64,000 nt of DNA. It comes from Microbacterium sp. ProA8 (GTDB lineage: Bacteria; Actinomycetota; Actinomycetes; Actinomycetales; Microbacteriaceae). The DNA is taken from assembly GCF_039905635.1 (NCBI RefSeq), contig NZ_CP157000.1, forward strand, positions 558,001 through 622,000, read 5' to 3'. The position numbers were made by a program, and so were the translations under genes. Positions 42,575-50,901 of the stretch are shown here, piece after piece (position 1 is the first letter of the stretch; each line of letters starts with the position of its first letter). The notes under the pieces are model-generated. The model was not told the DNA's origin and searched no databases. It saw only the letters and a program-made list of their open reading frames with translations.

Positions 42575-43435
42575 ATGCCGGACCTCGATCCCTTGTCCGT
42601 GCGCGCCCACGGCAGGGCGGCGAACGCCCGTCCCGCGGCAGCCGATGACCCCATGGTCTCGCAGCGCCCCGCGGCGGCCCAGGGGCCCGTGGCGATCATC
42701 GGTGACGGGCGCGTCGGGCGCTCCATGGCGGCGGCACTCCGCGCGGCGGGGGTCGACGTCCGCGGTCCCCTCGGGCGAGGCGCGACCGGCGATGCGGCCG
42801 CCATCGTGCTGCTGGCGGTTCCGGATGCTGAGATCGGCGCGGCCGCACACCTCATCGCCCCCGGCCCGCTGGTGGGGCACTTCTCGGGTGCGACGACGCT
42901 CGAGCCGCTCGCCCCGCACGAGGCGCTCAGCATCCATCCCCTTATGACCGTGGCCGGCGACCGTGCCCTTTTCGACGGCGTGCCTGCGGCCGTCGCGGGC
43001 TCCACGCCTCGCGCACTCGAGGTCGCCGCGGCCATCGCGAGGGCCCTCGGCATGACGCCGATCGAGGTCGCCGATGCCGACCGGGGGGCGTATCACGCGG
43101 CGGCGTCGATCGCGTCGAACTTCCTGGTGACCCTCGAGGGCTTCGCCGAGGAACTGGCCGCGACCGCCGGCGTGCCGCGGGACGCCCTCGCCCCGCTCGT
43201 GCACGCGACGGTGGAGAACTGGCGGGCCCAGGGTGCGGCATCCGCCCTCACGGGTCCCATCGCGCGCGGCGACGAGGACACGGTCGCCCGCCAGCGCACG
43301 GCGGTGGCCGAGCGGATGCCGCACCGCCTCGCCCTCTTCGACGCCCTCGCCGACGCGACCCGCGACCTCGCGGCGACGCGCAGACCCGCCCGCGACCTCG
43401 CGACCGGCGCCCGCCCTGGGGAGGAGCCGTGGTGA
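42575..43435 (+). CDS. Rossmann-fold/DUF2520 protein, candidate ketopantoate reductase (PanG-like)
   Basis: This 286-residue protein has an NAD(P)-binding Rossmann domain (about 38-150; A-I-I-G-D-G-R-V-G-R-S) and an all-helical DUF2520 domain (about 160-265; Y-H-A-A-A-S-I-A-S-N-F). DUF2520 proteins encoded with panC and panB are thought to supply the ketopantoate reductase step, as PanG does in Francisella, when panE is absent. GGGAGGGG lies before the ATG at 42575. It overlaps panC by four to seven bases. A frame running back through the permease gene is spurious. The function is inferred from family and context. Confidence 0.8.
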   Translation: MPDLDPLSVRAHGRAANARPAAADDPMVSQRPAAAQGPVAIIGDGRVGRSMAAALRAAGVDVRGPLGRGATGDAAAIVLLAVPDAEIGAAAHLIAPGPLVGHFSGATTLEPLAPHEALSIHPLMTVAGDRALFDGVPAAVAGSTPRALEVAAAIARALGMTPIEVADADRGAYHAAASIASNFLVTLEGFAEELAATAGVPRDALAPLVHATVENWRAQGAASALTGPIARGDEDTVARQRTAVAERMPHRLALFDALADATRDLAATRRPARDLATGARPGEEPW

Positions 43436-44283
43436 CCGTCGTCCGCACGATCGCCGACCTGCGCAACGCGCTGCGCGATCGACGCAGCGGCCGCATCGGC
43501 CTGGTGCCGACGATGGGCGCACTGCACGAGGGGCACCTCACGCTGGTGCGCGCCGCCCGTGCCGACAACGACACCGTCGTGATGTCGATCTTCGTGAACC
43601 CCACGCAGTTCACCGAGCAGGCCGACCTCGCCGCCTACCCGCGCACCGAGGAGCGCGACGTCGCGCTCGCCGCCGAAGCGGGCGTCGACGTGGTCTTCGC
43701 GCCGGACCCCGCAGAGATGTACCCCGCCGGCTTCTCGACCACTGTGAGCGTGACCGGCCCGGTCGCCGAGACCCTCGAAGGCGCGCAGCGCGGCCGCGCC
43801 CACTTCGACGGCGTCGCGACGGTCGTGACGAAGCTGCTGCTCGCCGCGTCGCCGGATGCCGCCTACTTCGGCGCGAAGGACGCGCAGCAGGTCGCCGTGC
43901 TCCGGCGCCTGACCGCCGATCTCAACGTGCCGGTGGAGCTCGTGGTGTGTCCGACGTCGCGCGACGACGACGGCCTCGCCCGCTCGAGCCGCAACGCCCG
44001 GCTGTCGCCGGACGAGCGCGCCCGGGCGCTGGCCATTCCGCGCGCACTGCAGGCGGTGACGGATGCCGCGGGCTCCGGCATCCGCGATCCCCGATCGCTG
44101 CGCGACCGGGCACTGGACGTGCTCGCCGAGGGGATGATCGCGCTCGAGTACGTCGCGTTCGTCGACCCCGAGACCTTCGAGCCGGTTCCCCTCGTGGATC
44201 GCCCGACGCTCGTGGCGATCGCCGCGCGCGTCGGCGCCACCCGGCTCATCGACAACACCGTGATCGACGCAGGAGGTTCGTGA
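43432..44283 (+). CDS. panC: pantoate--beta-alanine ligase
   Basis: This 283-residue enzyme joins pantoate to beta-alanine with ATP, the last step of pantothenate synthesis. The nucleotide-binding P-T-M-G-A-L-H-E-G-H lies near residue 25, F-V-N-P-T-Q-F near 55, and later F-G-A-K-D-A-Q-Q and S-S-R-N-A-R-L-S. The full length matches the family. GTG 43432 sits in GTGA overlapping the DUF2520 stop, with GAGGAG upstream; GTG 43429 is the alternative start and adds one residue. Its stop overlaps the panB start, so the three genes form one operon. Confidence 0.95.
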   Translation: MTVVRTIADLRNALRDRRSGRIGLVPTMGALHEGHLTLVRAARADNDTVVMSIFVNPTQFTEQADLAAYPRTEERDVALAAEAGVDVVFAPDPAEMYPAGFSTTVSVTGPVAETLEGAQRGRAHFDGVATVVTKLLLAASPDAAYFGAKDAQQVAVLRRLTADLNVPVELVVCPTSRDDDGLARSSRNARLSPDERARALAIPRALQAVTDAAGSGIRDPRSLRDRALDVLAEGMIALEYVAFVDPETFEPVPLVDRPTLVAIAARVGATRLIDNTVIDAGGS

Positions 44284-45143
44284 TGCGCCCGCAGGTGACG
44301 CTTCGGCGGCTGGAAGAGATGAAGGCCGGCCGTGAGCCCATCGTCATGGTGACGGCCTACGACTACCCGACGGCGCGCGTCGCCGAGCGGGCCGAGGTCG
44401 ACATGGTGCTCGTCGGAGACTCCGGAGCGCAGGTCGTACTCGGCTACGACTCGACGGTGGCGGTGTCGATCGACGAGATGCTGGTGCTCGCCCGCGCCGT
44501 GCGCCGCGGCGTCCGGTCGGCATTCGTCGTCTGCGACCTGCCCTTCGGCTCGACCGAGGTGTCGGACGAGCAGGCCGTCGCCACGGCGGTGCGGTTCGTC
44601 CGCGAGGCGGGCGCCGACGCCGTCAAGCTCGAGGGCGGCGGCGAGGCGCGGCTGAGCCGCATCCGCGCGATCGCCGCGGCCGGCATCGCCGTCGTCGCGC
44701 ACGTGGGGCTCACGCCGCAGACCGCGGTCGCGCTGGGTGGGATGCGCGCGCAAGGACGCACGGCCGACTCCGCCGCGCGGTTCGCGCGCGAGGCCGTCGC
44801 CGTGCAGGAGGCCGGCGCGAGCATGCTCGTGGTCGAGGCGGTGCCGGCCGAGGTCGTCGACGTCGTGCTGCCGGCCCTCGACATCCCCGTGATCGGCATC
44901 GGCGCGGGCCGCGCCGACGGCCAGGTGCTCGTGATGCACGACCTCCTCGGCATCACCGAGGGCAAGACCGCGGCGTTCGTCAAACGCTTCGCCTCCGTCG
45001 GCGACGAGATGGCCGGCGGCGTCGCGGCATATGCCGCCGAGGTGCGCGGCGGCGTCTTCCCGGGAGCCGAGCACGGGTACAGCGCGAACGAGGCCGCGGT
45101 CGCCGCGGCGCGCGAGGCGCTCGGCGGCAACGCGACGGACTGA
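44283..45143 (+). CDS. panB: 3-methyl-2-oxobutanoate hydroxymethyltransferase
   Basis: This 286-residue TIM-barrel enzyme transfers a hydroxymethyl group from methylene-tetrahydrofolate to 2-oxoisovalerate, making ketopantoate. Signature stretches are M-V-T-A-Y-D-Y, V-G-D-S with V-L-G-Y-D-S-T (metal and substrate site), K-L-E-G-G and the catalytic Glu in V-V-E-A-V-P. I-G-I-G-A-G is present near the C-terminus. The ATG shares its A with the panC stop. No panD is present in this window, so beta-alanine must come from elsewhere. Confidence 0.95.
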   Translation: MRPQVTLRRLEEMKAGREPIVMVTAYDYPTARVAERAEVDMVLVGDSGAQVVLGYDSTVAVSIDEMLVLARAVRRGVRSAFVVCDLPFGSTEVSDEQAVATAVRFVREAGADAVKLEGGGEARLSRIRAIAAAGIAVVAHVGLTPQTAVALGGMRAQGRTADSAARFAREAVAVQEAGASMLVVEAVPAEVVDVVLPALDIPVIGIGAGRADGQVLVMHDLLGITEGKTAAFVKRFASVGDEMAGGVAAYAAEVRGGVFPGAEHGYSANEAAVAAAREALGGNATD

Positions 45144-45149
45144 CGCCGG

Positions 45150-46157
45150 TCAGCGGGGCGCAGGGCCCGTCGACTCGCGCCAGATGACGCGGTGCAGGCC
45201 CCGCTTCTCGGGCGGAGCGGGCTCGTCGCGCAGCGCGGCGATCAGGCGTGTCATCGCGCGCGCGCCGAGCCCCTCGAGGTTGATCTCCACCGTCGTGAGC
45301 GACGGGCTGAGCAGGCGGCCGAGGTCGTGGTCGTCCCAGCCGGTGACGCTGAGGTCGTCGGGCACCCGCCACCCGCGGTCGATCGCGCCGCGGATCACGC
45401 CGCCCGCGACCAGGTCGTTCGCCGCCACCACGGCCGTCGGGCCGCCGCGGTCGGGGAGCGCCTGGACCGCAGCGATGCCGTCCTCGGCCGACCAGTCGCC
45501 CTCCGCCACGCCGAGGGACTCCAGACCCAGCTGCGCGAGCGTCTCGAGGTAGGTGTCGCGGCGAGCGCGTGCCGAGGCGAACTGGAGGTCTCCGGTGACG
45601 TGCAGGAAGCGGCGGTGGCCGAGGTCGGCGAGGCCGCGGATGAGCTCCGCGATGGCGGAGGCATCCGCCAGCTCGCCGATGCCGCGCATCTCGTCGTCGA
45701 AGTCGGCCGACGCGACGATCGGGGTGCCGCTCGAAGCCTGCAGCTCGGCGGACGCCAGCACGGGGGCGAACGAGACGATGCCGTCGACCTGACCCGAGTC
45801 GGCGAGCTCGGCGACCCGCCGGGTGCGCTCCTCGGCGCCGCCCTCGAGGCTGAGCACCTCGACCGCGTATCCGGCCGCATGCGCCGCCGCGCCCGCCCCG
45901 GCCAGCATGCGGGCGGGACTGTACGCGAGCGTCGGCACGATCACCGCGAGGCGGCCGGTCTGGCGGGTGCGCATCGATCGGGCCACGAGGTTCGGGCGGT
46001 AGTGGAGCTGCTCGACCGCCGCCTGCACGCGGGCCTTCGTCGCGGGCTTGAGGCCGTCGGGGGCGCGGAAGTAGCGCGAGACCGTCTGGTGGGAGACATC
46101 CGCCAGGCGCGCGACCTCCATGATCGTCGGCCGGCGGTGCGGTGCGGTGTCGGTCAC
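45150..46157 (-). CDS. LacI-family regulator of the divergent solute-binding-protein operon
   Basis: This 335-residue regulator has a LacI helix-turn-helix (about 10-32; I-M-E-V-A-R-L-A-D-V-S-H-Q-T-V-S-R-Y) and a sugar-binding-type sensor domain to the end. GAGGAGG lies before the GTG at 46157, which decides the start over a longer frame reaching 46334 across the operators. Three palindromes lie in the divergent gap, one inside the spacer of the opposite promoter. Repression of that operon and of itself is the natural reading. The inducer is unknown. Confidence 0.9.
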   Translation of the reverse strand: MTDTAPHRRPTIMEVARLADVSHQTVSRYFRAPDGLKPATKARVQAAVEQLHYRPNLVARSMRTRQTGRLAVIVPTLAYSPARMLAGAGAAAHAAGYAVEVLSLEGGAEERTRRVAELADSGQVDGIVSFAPVLASAELQASSGTPIVASADFDDEMRGIGELADASAIAELIRGLADLGHRRFLHVTGDLQFASARARRDTYLETLAQLGLESLGVAEGDWSAEDGIAAVQALPDRGGPTAVVAANDLVAGGVIRGAIDRGWRVPDDLSVTGWDDHDLGRLLSPSLTTVEINLEGLGARAMTRLIAALRDEPAPPEKRGLHRVIWRESTGPAPR

Positions 46158-46180
46158 GGGTGCCTCCTCGGAGCTCCATG

Positions 46181-46252
46181 TTGACACAGTTCGTGAACCT
46201 TCACTATTCTCGACCTCGCACGAAAGTGATCGATCACTAAGTGAAGGTTCAC
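46181..46252 (+). promoter_or_regulatory. promoter with three LacI-type operators
   Basis: TTGACA (46181-46186) and TATTCT (46205-46210) are 18 bp apart. The spacer contains GTGAACCTTCAC (46193-46204). Downstream are AGTGATCGATCACT (46225-46238), a perfect 14-bp palindrome, and GTGAAGGTTCAC (46241-46252), the exact reverse complement of the first site. Binding in the spacer would block RNA polymerase directly. Confidence 0.8.
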
Positions 46253-46287
46253 GCGGTTGCACCGCACCGCGATCCAGTGAAAGGACA

Positions 46288-47607
46288 ATGATGTTCACGA
46301 GCAGGAAGAAGCGCGCCGCCGGCGCCCTCGTCATCGCCGGCGCCCTCGGCGTGGTGCTCGCCGGATGCGCGGGAGGGTCCGCGCCGGGCGAAGCCGCGTC
46401 GACCTACGACCCCGACGAGAAGGTCGAGCTCGACTTCGCGTTCTGGGGCAACGACGTGCGTGCCGAGCTGTATGACGAGGCCATCGCGGCGTTCAACGAG
46501 GAGTACCCCAACATCACGGTGGACGCGACGTTCCTCGCGTGGGACGAGTACTGGGAGAAGCGCCAGACCGAGGCGGCGGGCAAGGATCTGCCCGACGTCT
46601 TCCAGATGGACATGACCTACGTCCGTCAGTACTCGGAGAACGGCCTGGTCCTCGACCTCACGCCCTACCTCGACGGCGTCATCGCGACGGACGGCTACGA
46701 GCAGAACGTTCTCGACATCGCGAAGGTCGGCGACGCGACGGTCGGCATGCCGATCTCGACGAACGCACTGGGCATGTTCGAGAACCCGACCCTCATCGAA
46801 GAGGTGGGCGTCGAACCGTTCGGCGGCGGCGACTGGGACGACTACGACGACTGGCTCCGCACCGCCCGCGAGGCGGCCGAGGAGTCCGGCATCGAGGCCT
46901 GGGGAGCAAGCAACCCCACCGGCTTCATCCAGACGTTCGAACTCGCGCTGCGTTCCGACGGGAAGTCACTGTTCACCGAGGACGGGGAGGTCGGCTTCAC
47001 CAAGGAGGAACTCGCGGAGTTCTGGGACCGCGGCGTCGAACTGCGCGACGAAGACGTCGTCACCCCGCAGCAGCGCCTCGAGGAGCTGGCACCGATGTCG
47101 GGATTCGACGCGGCCAAGCAGCTCACCGAGATCACCTGGGACAACTTCGGCGCCGGCTACCTCGCGAACCTCGGTGCGGCATACCCCGAGGTGAACCTCG
47201 TCGCACCGCCGGTGACAGAGGAGGGCGCGAAGGACCTGTACATGAAGGCCGGCATGCTGATGTCGGGTGCGGCGACGACGGAGCACCCCGAGGCGGCCGC
47301 CACGTTCATCGACTTCATGGCGAACAGCCCCGAGGTCGGTGCCATCTTCGGCACGAACCGCGGCATGCCCGCGTCCGAGACGCAGCGCGACGGCATCGAG
47401 GTGGATGCGATCGCCCAGCAGATCCTCGACTACGAGGAGTCCATCGCCGACCGTCTCGGCGACCCGCCGCCGGTGCCAATCGTCGGCTACGGCTCCATCG
47501 AGGCGAAGTTCAAGGCGCTGGGCCAGGAGCTCGGCTTCGGGACGGTCACGGTCGACGACGCGGTGGATCAGCTCTTCGCCGAGATCGACGTGATCCTCAA
47601 CCAGTAG
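46288..47607 (+). CDS. sugar-binding lipoprotein without adjacent permeases
   Basis: This 439-residue lipoprotein has a basic start, a hydrophobic core and lipobox V-L-A-G-C (Cys about 29). The CUT1 solute-binding fold follows, with Y-P-N-I-T-V and L-P-D-V-F-Q-M-D-M-T-Y. AAAGGA lies before tandem ATG codons at 46288 and 46291. It is clearly paralogous to the protein at 56134 (shared D-P-D-E-K-V, T-E-A-A, L-P-D-V-F-Q-M-D, I-A-T-D-G, P-E-V-G-A-I-F-G). No permease genes follow, so it may use the permeases at 57527-59382 or a distant pair. Confidence 0.9.
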   Translation: MMFTSRKKRAAGALVIAGALGVVLAGCAGGSAPGEAASTYDPDEKVELDFAFWGNDVRAELYDEAIAAFNEEYPNITVDATFLAWDEYWEKRQTEAAGKDLPDVFQMDMTYVRQYSENGLVLDLTPYLDGVIATDGYEQNVLDIAKVGDATVGMPISTNALGMFENPTLIEEVGVEPFGGGDWDDYDDWLRTAREAAEESGIEAWGASNPTGFIQTFELALRSDGKSLFTEDGEVGFTKEELAEFWDRGVELRDEDVVTPQQRLEELAPMSGFDAAKQLTEITWDNFGAGYLANLGAAYPEVNLVAPPVTEEGAKDLYMKAGMLMSGAATTEHPEAAATFIDFMANSPEVGAIFGTNRGMPASETQRDGIEVDAIAQQILDYEESIADRLGDPPPVPIVGYGSIEAKFKALGQELGFGTVTVDDAVDQLFAEIDVILNQ

Positions 47608-47667
47608 CCGAGCGGCCATCCGTCCGTCGTCCGCCTCGCGGACCTCTCCTCGAACGACAGGAGCATC

Positions 47668-48777
47668 ATGCCTTCGCCCACTTTCCGTGTCGGGATCATC
47701 GGCACCGGCGGCATCGCCCACGCCCACGCCGAGGCGCTCAGGAGCCTGGCTCCGCGCGTCGAGATCGCCGGGGTGGTCGACCTCGACCGCGATCGCGCGC
47801 AGGAGTTCGCCGAGCGGTTCGGCGTCGACCGGGTCCATCCGGACGCCGCCGCGCTCTTCGCGAGCGAGCGGCTCGATCTCGTTCACATCTGCACGCCGCC
47901 GCAAACCCACACGCCCCTCGCCGTCCAGGCGATGCGCGCGGGTGTACCGTCGCTCGTCGAGAAGCCGACCGCGCTCAACCTCGGCGAGGTGGATGAGCTG
48001 GCGGCGGTGCAGGCCGAGACAGGCGTGCCGGTGCTGACGGTGTTCCAGCACCGCTTCGGCGCGGCGGCGCGTCACCTCAAAGCGCTCGCCGAGGCGGGCG
48101 AACTGGGCCGGCCGCTCGTGGCCACGTGCGAGACGCTGTGGTATCGACCCGACGAGTACTTCGATGTGCCGTGGCGCGGGCGATGGGATGTCGAAGGCGG
48201 CGGTCCCACCATGGGCCACGGCATCCATCAATTCGATCTGCTGTTCGCGATCTTCGGCCGCTGGTCGCAGGTGAGCGCGTTCGCGGCCCGGCAGCTGCGC
48301 CCGACCGACACCGAGGACGTCTCGACGGCACTCGTGCGCTTCGAGAACGACGCGCTCGCGACGGTCGTCAACTCGCTGGTCTCACCGCACGAGACCTCGC
48401 GGCTGCGCTTCGACTTCGAGTACGCGTCGGTGGAGGTGCAGCACCTCTACGGGTACACGAGCGAGGACTGGACGTTCACACCGGCCCCCGGCCACGAGCA
48501 CCTCGCGAGCCGTTGGAGCGGGGGACTCGACAGCGGATCGAAGAGCGGTCACCTCGACCAGCTGCGCGCGATCTTCGACGCGCTCGAGGCCGGGGAGGCG
48601 CCGGGCGTCGACCTCGCGGAGGCCCGGCACACGCTCGAGTTCGCGGCGGCGACGTACGCGTCGGCGTTCCGCGGCACCACGATCGACGCCGGCGAGCTGG
48701 CGGGCGACGACCCGTTCGTCCGCTCGATGAGCGGTGGGGCCGTGCCCTGGGCGCCCGTGAAGGAGGTCCTCGTATGA
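47668..48777 (+). CDS. Gfo/Idh/MocA-family oxidoreductase
   Basis: This 369-residue NAD(P)-dependent sugar dehydrogenase-like protein has the Rossmann motif G-I-I-G-T-G-G-I-A-H-A-H at 9-20. The lysine-containing E-K-P-T-A-L-N follows near residue 96 and the C-terminal dimer/substrate domain has W-R-G-R-W-D-V-E-G-G-G. It most likely oxidises or epimerises a sugar or inositol-like compound imported by the upstream binding protein. It overlaps the next gene by four bases (ATGA). GACAGGAG lies before the ATG. Confidence 0.92.
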   Translation: MPSPTFRVGIIGTGGIAHAHAEALRSLAPRVEIAGVVDLDRDRAQEFAERFGVDRVHPDAAALFASERLDLVHICTPPQTHTPLAVQAMRAGVPSLVEKPTALNLGEVDELAAVQAETGVPVLTVFQHRFGAAARHLKALAEAGELGRPLVATCETLWYRPDEYFDVPWRGRWDVEGGGPTMGHGIHQFDLLFAIFGRWSQVSAFAARQLRPTDTEDVSTALVRFENDALATVVNSLVSPHETSRLRFDFEYASVEVQHLYGYTSEDWTFTPAPGHEHLASRWSGGLDSGSKSGHLDQLRAIFDALEAGEAPGVDLAEARHTLEFAAATYASAFRGTTIDAGELAGDDPFVRSMSGGAVPWAPVKEVLV

Positions 48778-49688
48778 GCGCCCTGCGCGTCACCCACGAA
48801 CTGGGCTCGTCGGTAACCGTCCGCGACGGCGACGTCGACCTCTTCACGTACGTCTACCAGCCGTCGACGGCACCGCTGGAGTCGCCCAAGCCGTACCTGC
48901 ACCCCCTCCGCACGCGCCGCGGCGACCTGGTCAGCCTCTTCCGTCCGCACGACCACGTGTGGCACAAGGGCATCGCGTGGTCGCTGCCGGTCGTGAACGA
49001 CGAGAACTTCTGGGGCGGCCCGACATACGTCCACGGGCAGTTCTACGTGCAGCTGCCCAACAACGGCGTGCAGCAGCACGAGGGCGCGATCGACCTCGCG
49101 GCCGGCGACCGCGCGCGCATCTCGCACGAGCTGCGCTGGATCACCGAGGCGGGCGCCGTGCTCTTCGCCGAGCAGCGGGAGCTGACCGCCGAGGTCGTGT
49201 CGGACGAGGCGTGGGCGCTCATCTTCGACACACGGCTGACCAACGTGTCGGGCTCGCCGATCGCCATCGGATCGCCCACGACGAGGGGACGCGAGAACGC
49301 CGGCTACGGCGGGCTGTTCTGGCGGGGACCCCGCTCGTTCACGAACGGCACGGTCGTCGCGCCCGGCGCTTCGGGTGCGGGCGACGACGTGCGAGGTTCC
49401 CGCCACGAGTGGATGGGGTTCGTGGGCCGGCACGACGACGTCGACGCCACCTCGCTCGTGCTGATGCTCGACGACGCGTCGAACCCGCACCACCCGCCGC
49501 AGTGGTTCGCGCGCTCGGAGGAGTTCGCCGCCCTCAACCCCGCGCCCTTCTTCAGCGAAGAGGTCGTCGTCGCGCCGGGCGAGACGGTGCGCTTCCGGTA
49601 CGCGGTCGGCATCGCCGACGGGGGAGCGGAGGCCGCGGAGCCCCTCGCGGGCGTTCTTCGCGGCATCCTGGAACCGGTCGCTGTCTGA
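48774..49688 (+). CDS. PmoA-like (DUF6807) protein
   Basis: This 304-residue beta-rich protein of the PmoA-like family shows P-Y-L-H-P-L-R-T, H-D-H-V-W-H-K-G-I-A-W and N-F-W-G-G. His-rich segments suggest metal or carbohydrate binding. Despite the family name (methane monooxygenase subunit A-like), there is no relation to the membrane enzyme. Members commonly sit next to Gfo/Idh/MocA dehydrogenases in sugar operons, as here. The ATG is in the ATGA overlap with the upstream stop. Its reaction is unknown. Confidence 0.82.
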   Translation: MSALRVTHELGSSVTVRDGDVDLFTYVYQPSTAPLESPKPYLHPLRTRRGDLVSLFRPHDHVWHKGIAWSLPVVNDENFWGGPTYVHGQFYVQLPNNGVQQHEGAIDLAAGDRARISHELRWITEAGAVLFAEQRELTAEVVSDEAWALIFDTRLTNVSGSPIAIGSPTTRGRENAGYGGLFWRGPRSFTNGTVVAPGASGAGDDVRGSRHEWMGFVGRHDDVDATSLVLMLDDASNPHHPPQWFARSEEFAALNPAPFFSEEVVVAPGETVRFRYAVGIADGGAEAAEPLAGVLRGILEPVAV

Positions 49689-49706
49689 CGGCCCGAAAGG
49701 AACGCC

Positions 49707-50447
49707 ATGCCTCTCACCCCGCCGAGCTTTCCCGGAGCGACGTCCGTCACGCTGCTCGACGTCTACGACGACGCCGCGCCCGACGGCCTGCACGGCGGCA
49801 GCCCCCACATGCACCTCGCCTCGACCGAGTGCTACGTCGTGATCGGCGGCCGTGGTGAGCTCCACACGATCGACGCCGGCGGTGCCCGCGAGACTGCGCT
49901 GAGCGAGGGATCGGTGGTGTGGTTCACGCCGGGCACCATCCACCGCGCCGTCAACCACGGCGATCTGAAGGTGCTCGTGGTCATGGGCAACGCCGGGCTG
50001 CCGGAAGCGGGCGACGCCGTCATGACCTTCCCGCCCGACATCGTGGCCGATCCCGAGCGGTACGCCGGGGCGGCGACGCTGCCGGCAGAACCGCTGGAGG
50101 CGAGGGCGGATGCCGCGGCCCGGCGCCGCGACCTCGCCGTCGAGGGCTATCTCCGGCTCCGCGCGGCCGTGGACGCCGGCGATCCGGCACCTCTCCGTGA
50201 ATTCCACGCCGCGGCGGCGGCCCTCGTGAGGGAGCGCGCGGCCGCGTGGACCGGGATCGTCGAACGCGGTCCGGTCGCGCAGGCCGCCCACAGCCTCGAC
50301 ATCACGCGGGCGCTCGCCCGCGGCGACGCCGCGCACCTCGCCTTGGCGGCGATCTCCGAGGCGCCGGCGCTGACCGGCGAGCGCGGCTTCGGCATGTGCG
50401 GACGCCTGAGCGCCTACGACGTGAGCGATCCCCGCGCGCTGCGCTGA
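49707..50447 (+). CDS. cupin-domain protein
   Basis: This 246-residue protein has one cupin (about 15-110) with the metal-site motifs G-S-P-H-M-H-L-A-S-T-E-C-Y and P-G-T-I-H-R-A-V. A helical C-terminal extension follows (about 125-240). GAAAGGA precedes the ATG, 18 bp after the PmoA-like stop. As the last gene of the LacI-controlled operon it may isomerise or bind the same sugar. The helical half matches no family I recognise. Confidence 0.8.
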   Translation: MPLTPPSFPGATSVTLLDVYDDAAPDGLHGGSPHMHLASTECYVVIGGRGELHTIDAGGARETALSEGSVVWFTPGTIHRAVNHGDLKVLVVMGNAGLPEAGDAVMTFPPDIVADPERYAGAATLPAEPLEARADAAARRRDLAVEGYLRLRAAVDAGDPAPLREFHAAAAALVRERAAAWTGIVERGPVAQAAHSLDITRALARGDAAHLALAAISEAPALTGERGFGMCGRLSAYDVSDPRALR

Positions 50448-50460
50448 CCTCGGACGGTTC

Positions 50461-50672
50461 CGGATGCCGCGGGCCCCAGGACCCGCAACTCCCGGACCGC
50501 ACCTCGCGACAGCGAGCGGTTGGGGGCCGATGTCCGGACAACGCCGGATGCCGCGGGCCCCAGGACCCGCAAATCCCGGACCGCACCCCGCGACAGCGAG
50601 CGGTTGGGGGCCGATGTCCGGACAACGCCGGATTCCGGGGCCCCGTAGCCCGCAACTCCCGGACCGCACCGA
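50461..50672. repeat. 84-bp tandem repeat, two and a half copies
   Basis: Units begin with CGGATGCCGCGGGCCCCAGG at 50461 and 50545, and the shortened third copy begins CGGATTCCGGGGCCCC at 50629. The first two copies are almost identical. Each unit holds short self-complementary segments: GCGGG/CCCGC, CTCGC-GACA-GCGAG and TCCGG/CCGGA. The period is 28 codons and open frames cross it, but no protein-like sequence results. There are no spacers, so it is not a CRISPR. It lies between the cupin gene and the riboswitch. Confidence 0.9.
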
Positions 50673-50753
50673 CGCGGCATCCGGAATCGATCAATCCGCT
50701 GAGAGAGCGCGATGAACCCGCCGAAGCCGCCGGGGAGGGGTGCGCCCGGGCCC

Positions 50754-50884
50754 TAGGCTGGGTGGCACAAGGGGAGTACTCCCGCCTGCGGCACGCTCGT
50801 CACTACGGATCCAGCGCCGGATCCCGGGTTGCCGGCCCTTCGGGGTGGAGGAGACCTTGGCGATCTTCGTCTCGCCACGTCTCC
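50754..50884 (+). promoter_or_regulatory. yybP-ykoY-type (manganese) riboswitch candidate with its promoter
   Basis: A -10 box TAGGCT (50754-50759) is followed within a few bases by CAAGGGGAGTACTCCC. The hallmark GGGGAGTA lies at 50771-50778 and the 3' hallmark GGAGACC at 50850-50856. CAAGG (50768-50772) pairs with CCTTG (50855-50859) to close P1, and a GC-rich arm lies between. Downstream, GTCTC (50869-50873) and GTCTCC (50879-50884) can pair with GGAGAC in an alternative fold just before the ribosome binding site AGGAAGGA. This matches the manganese-sensing yybP-ykoY class as I recall it. Confidence 0.75.
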
Positions 50885-50901
50885 GACAGGAAGGAACCCC
50901 T

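Noticed and set aside
50461..50672. CRISPR-like array
   Set aside because: Units are directly abutting at 84 bp with no unique spacers and no cas genes nearby.
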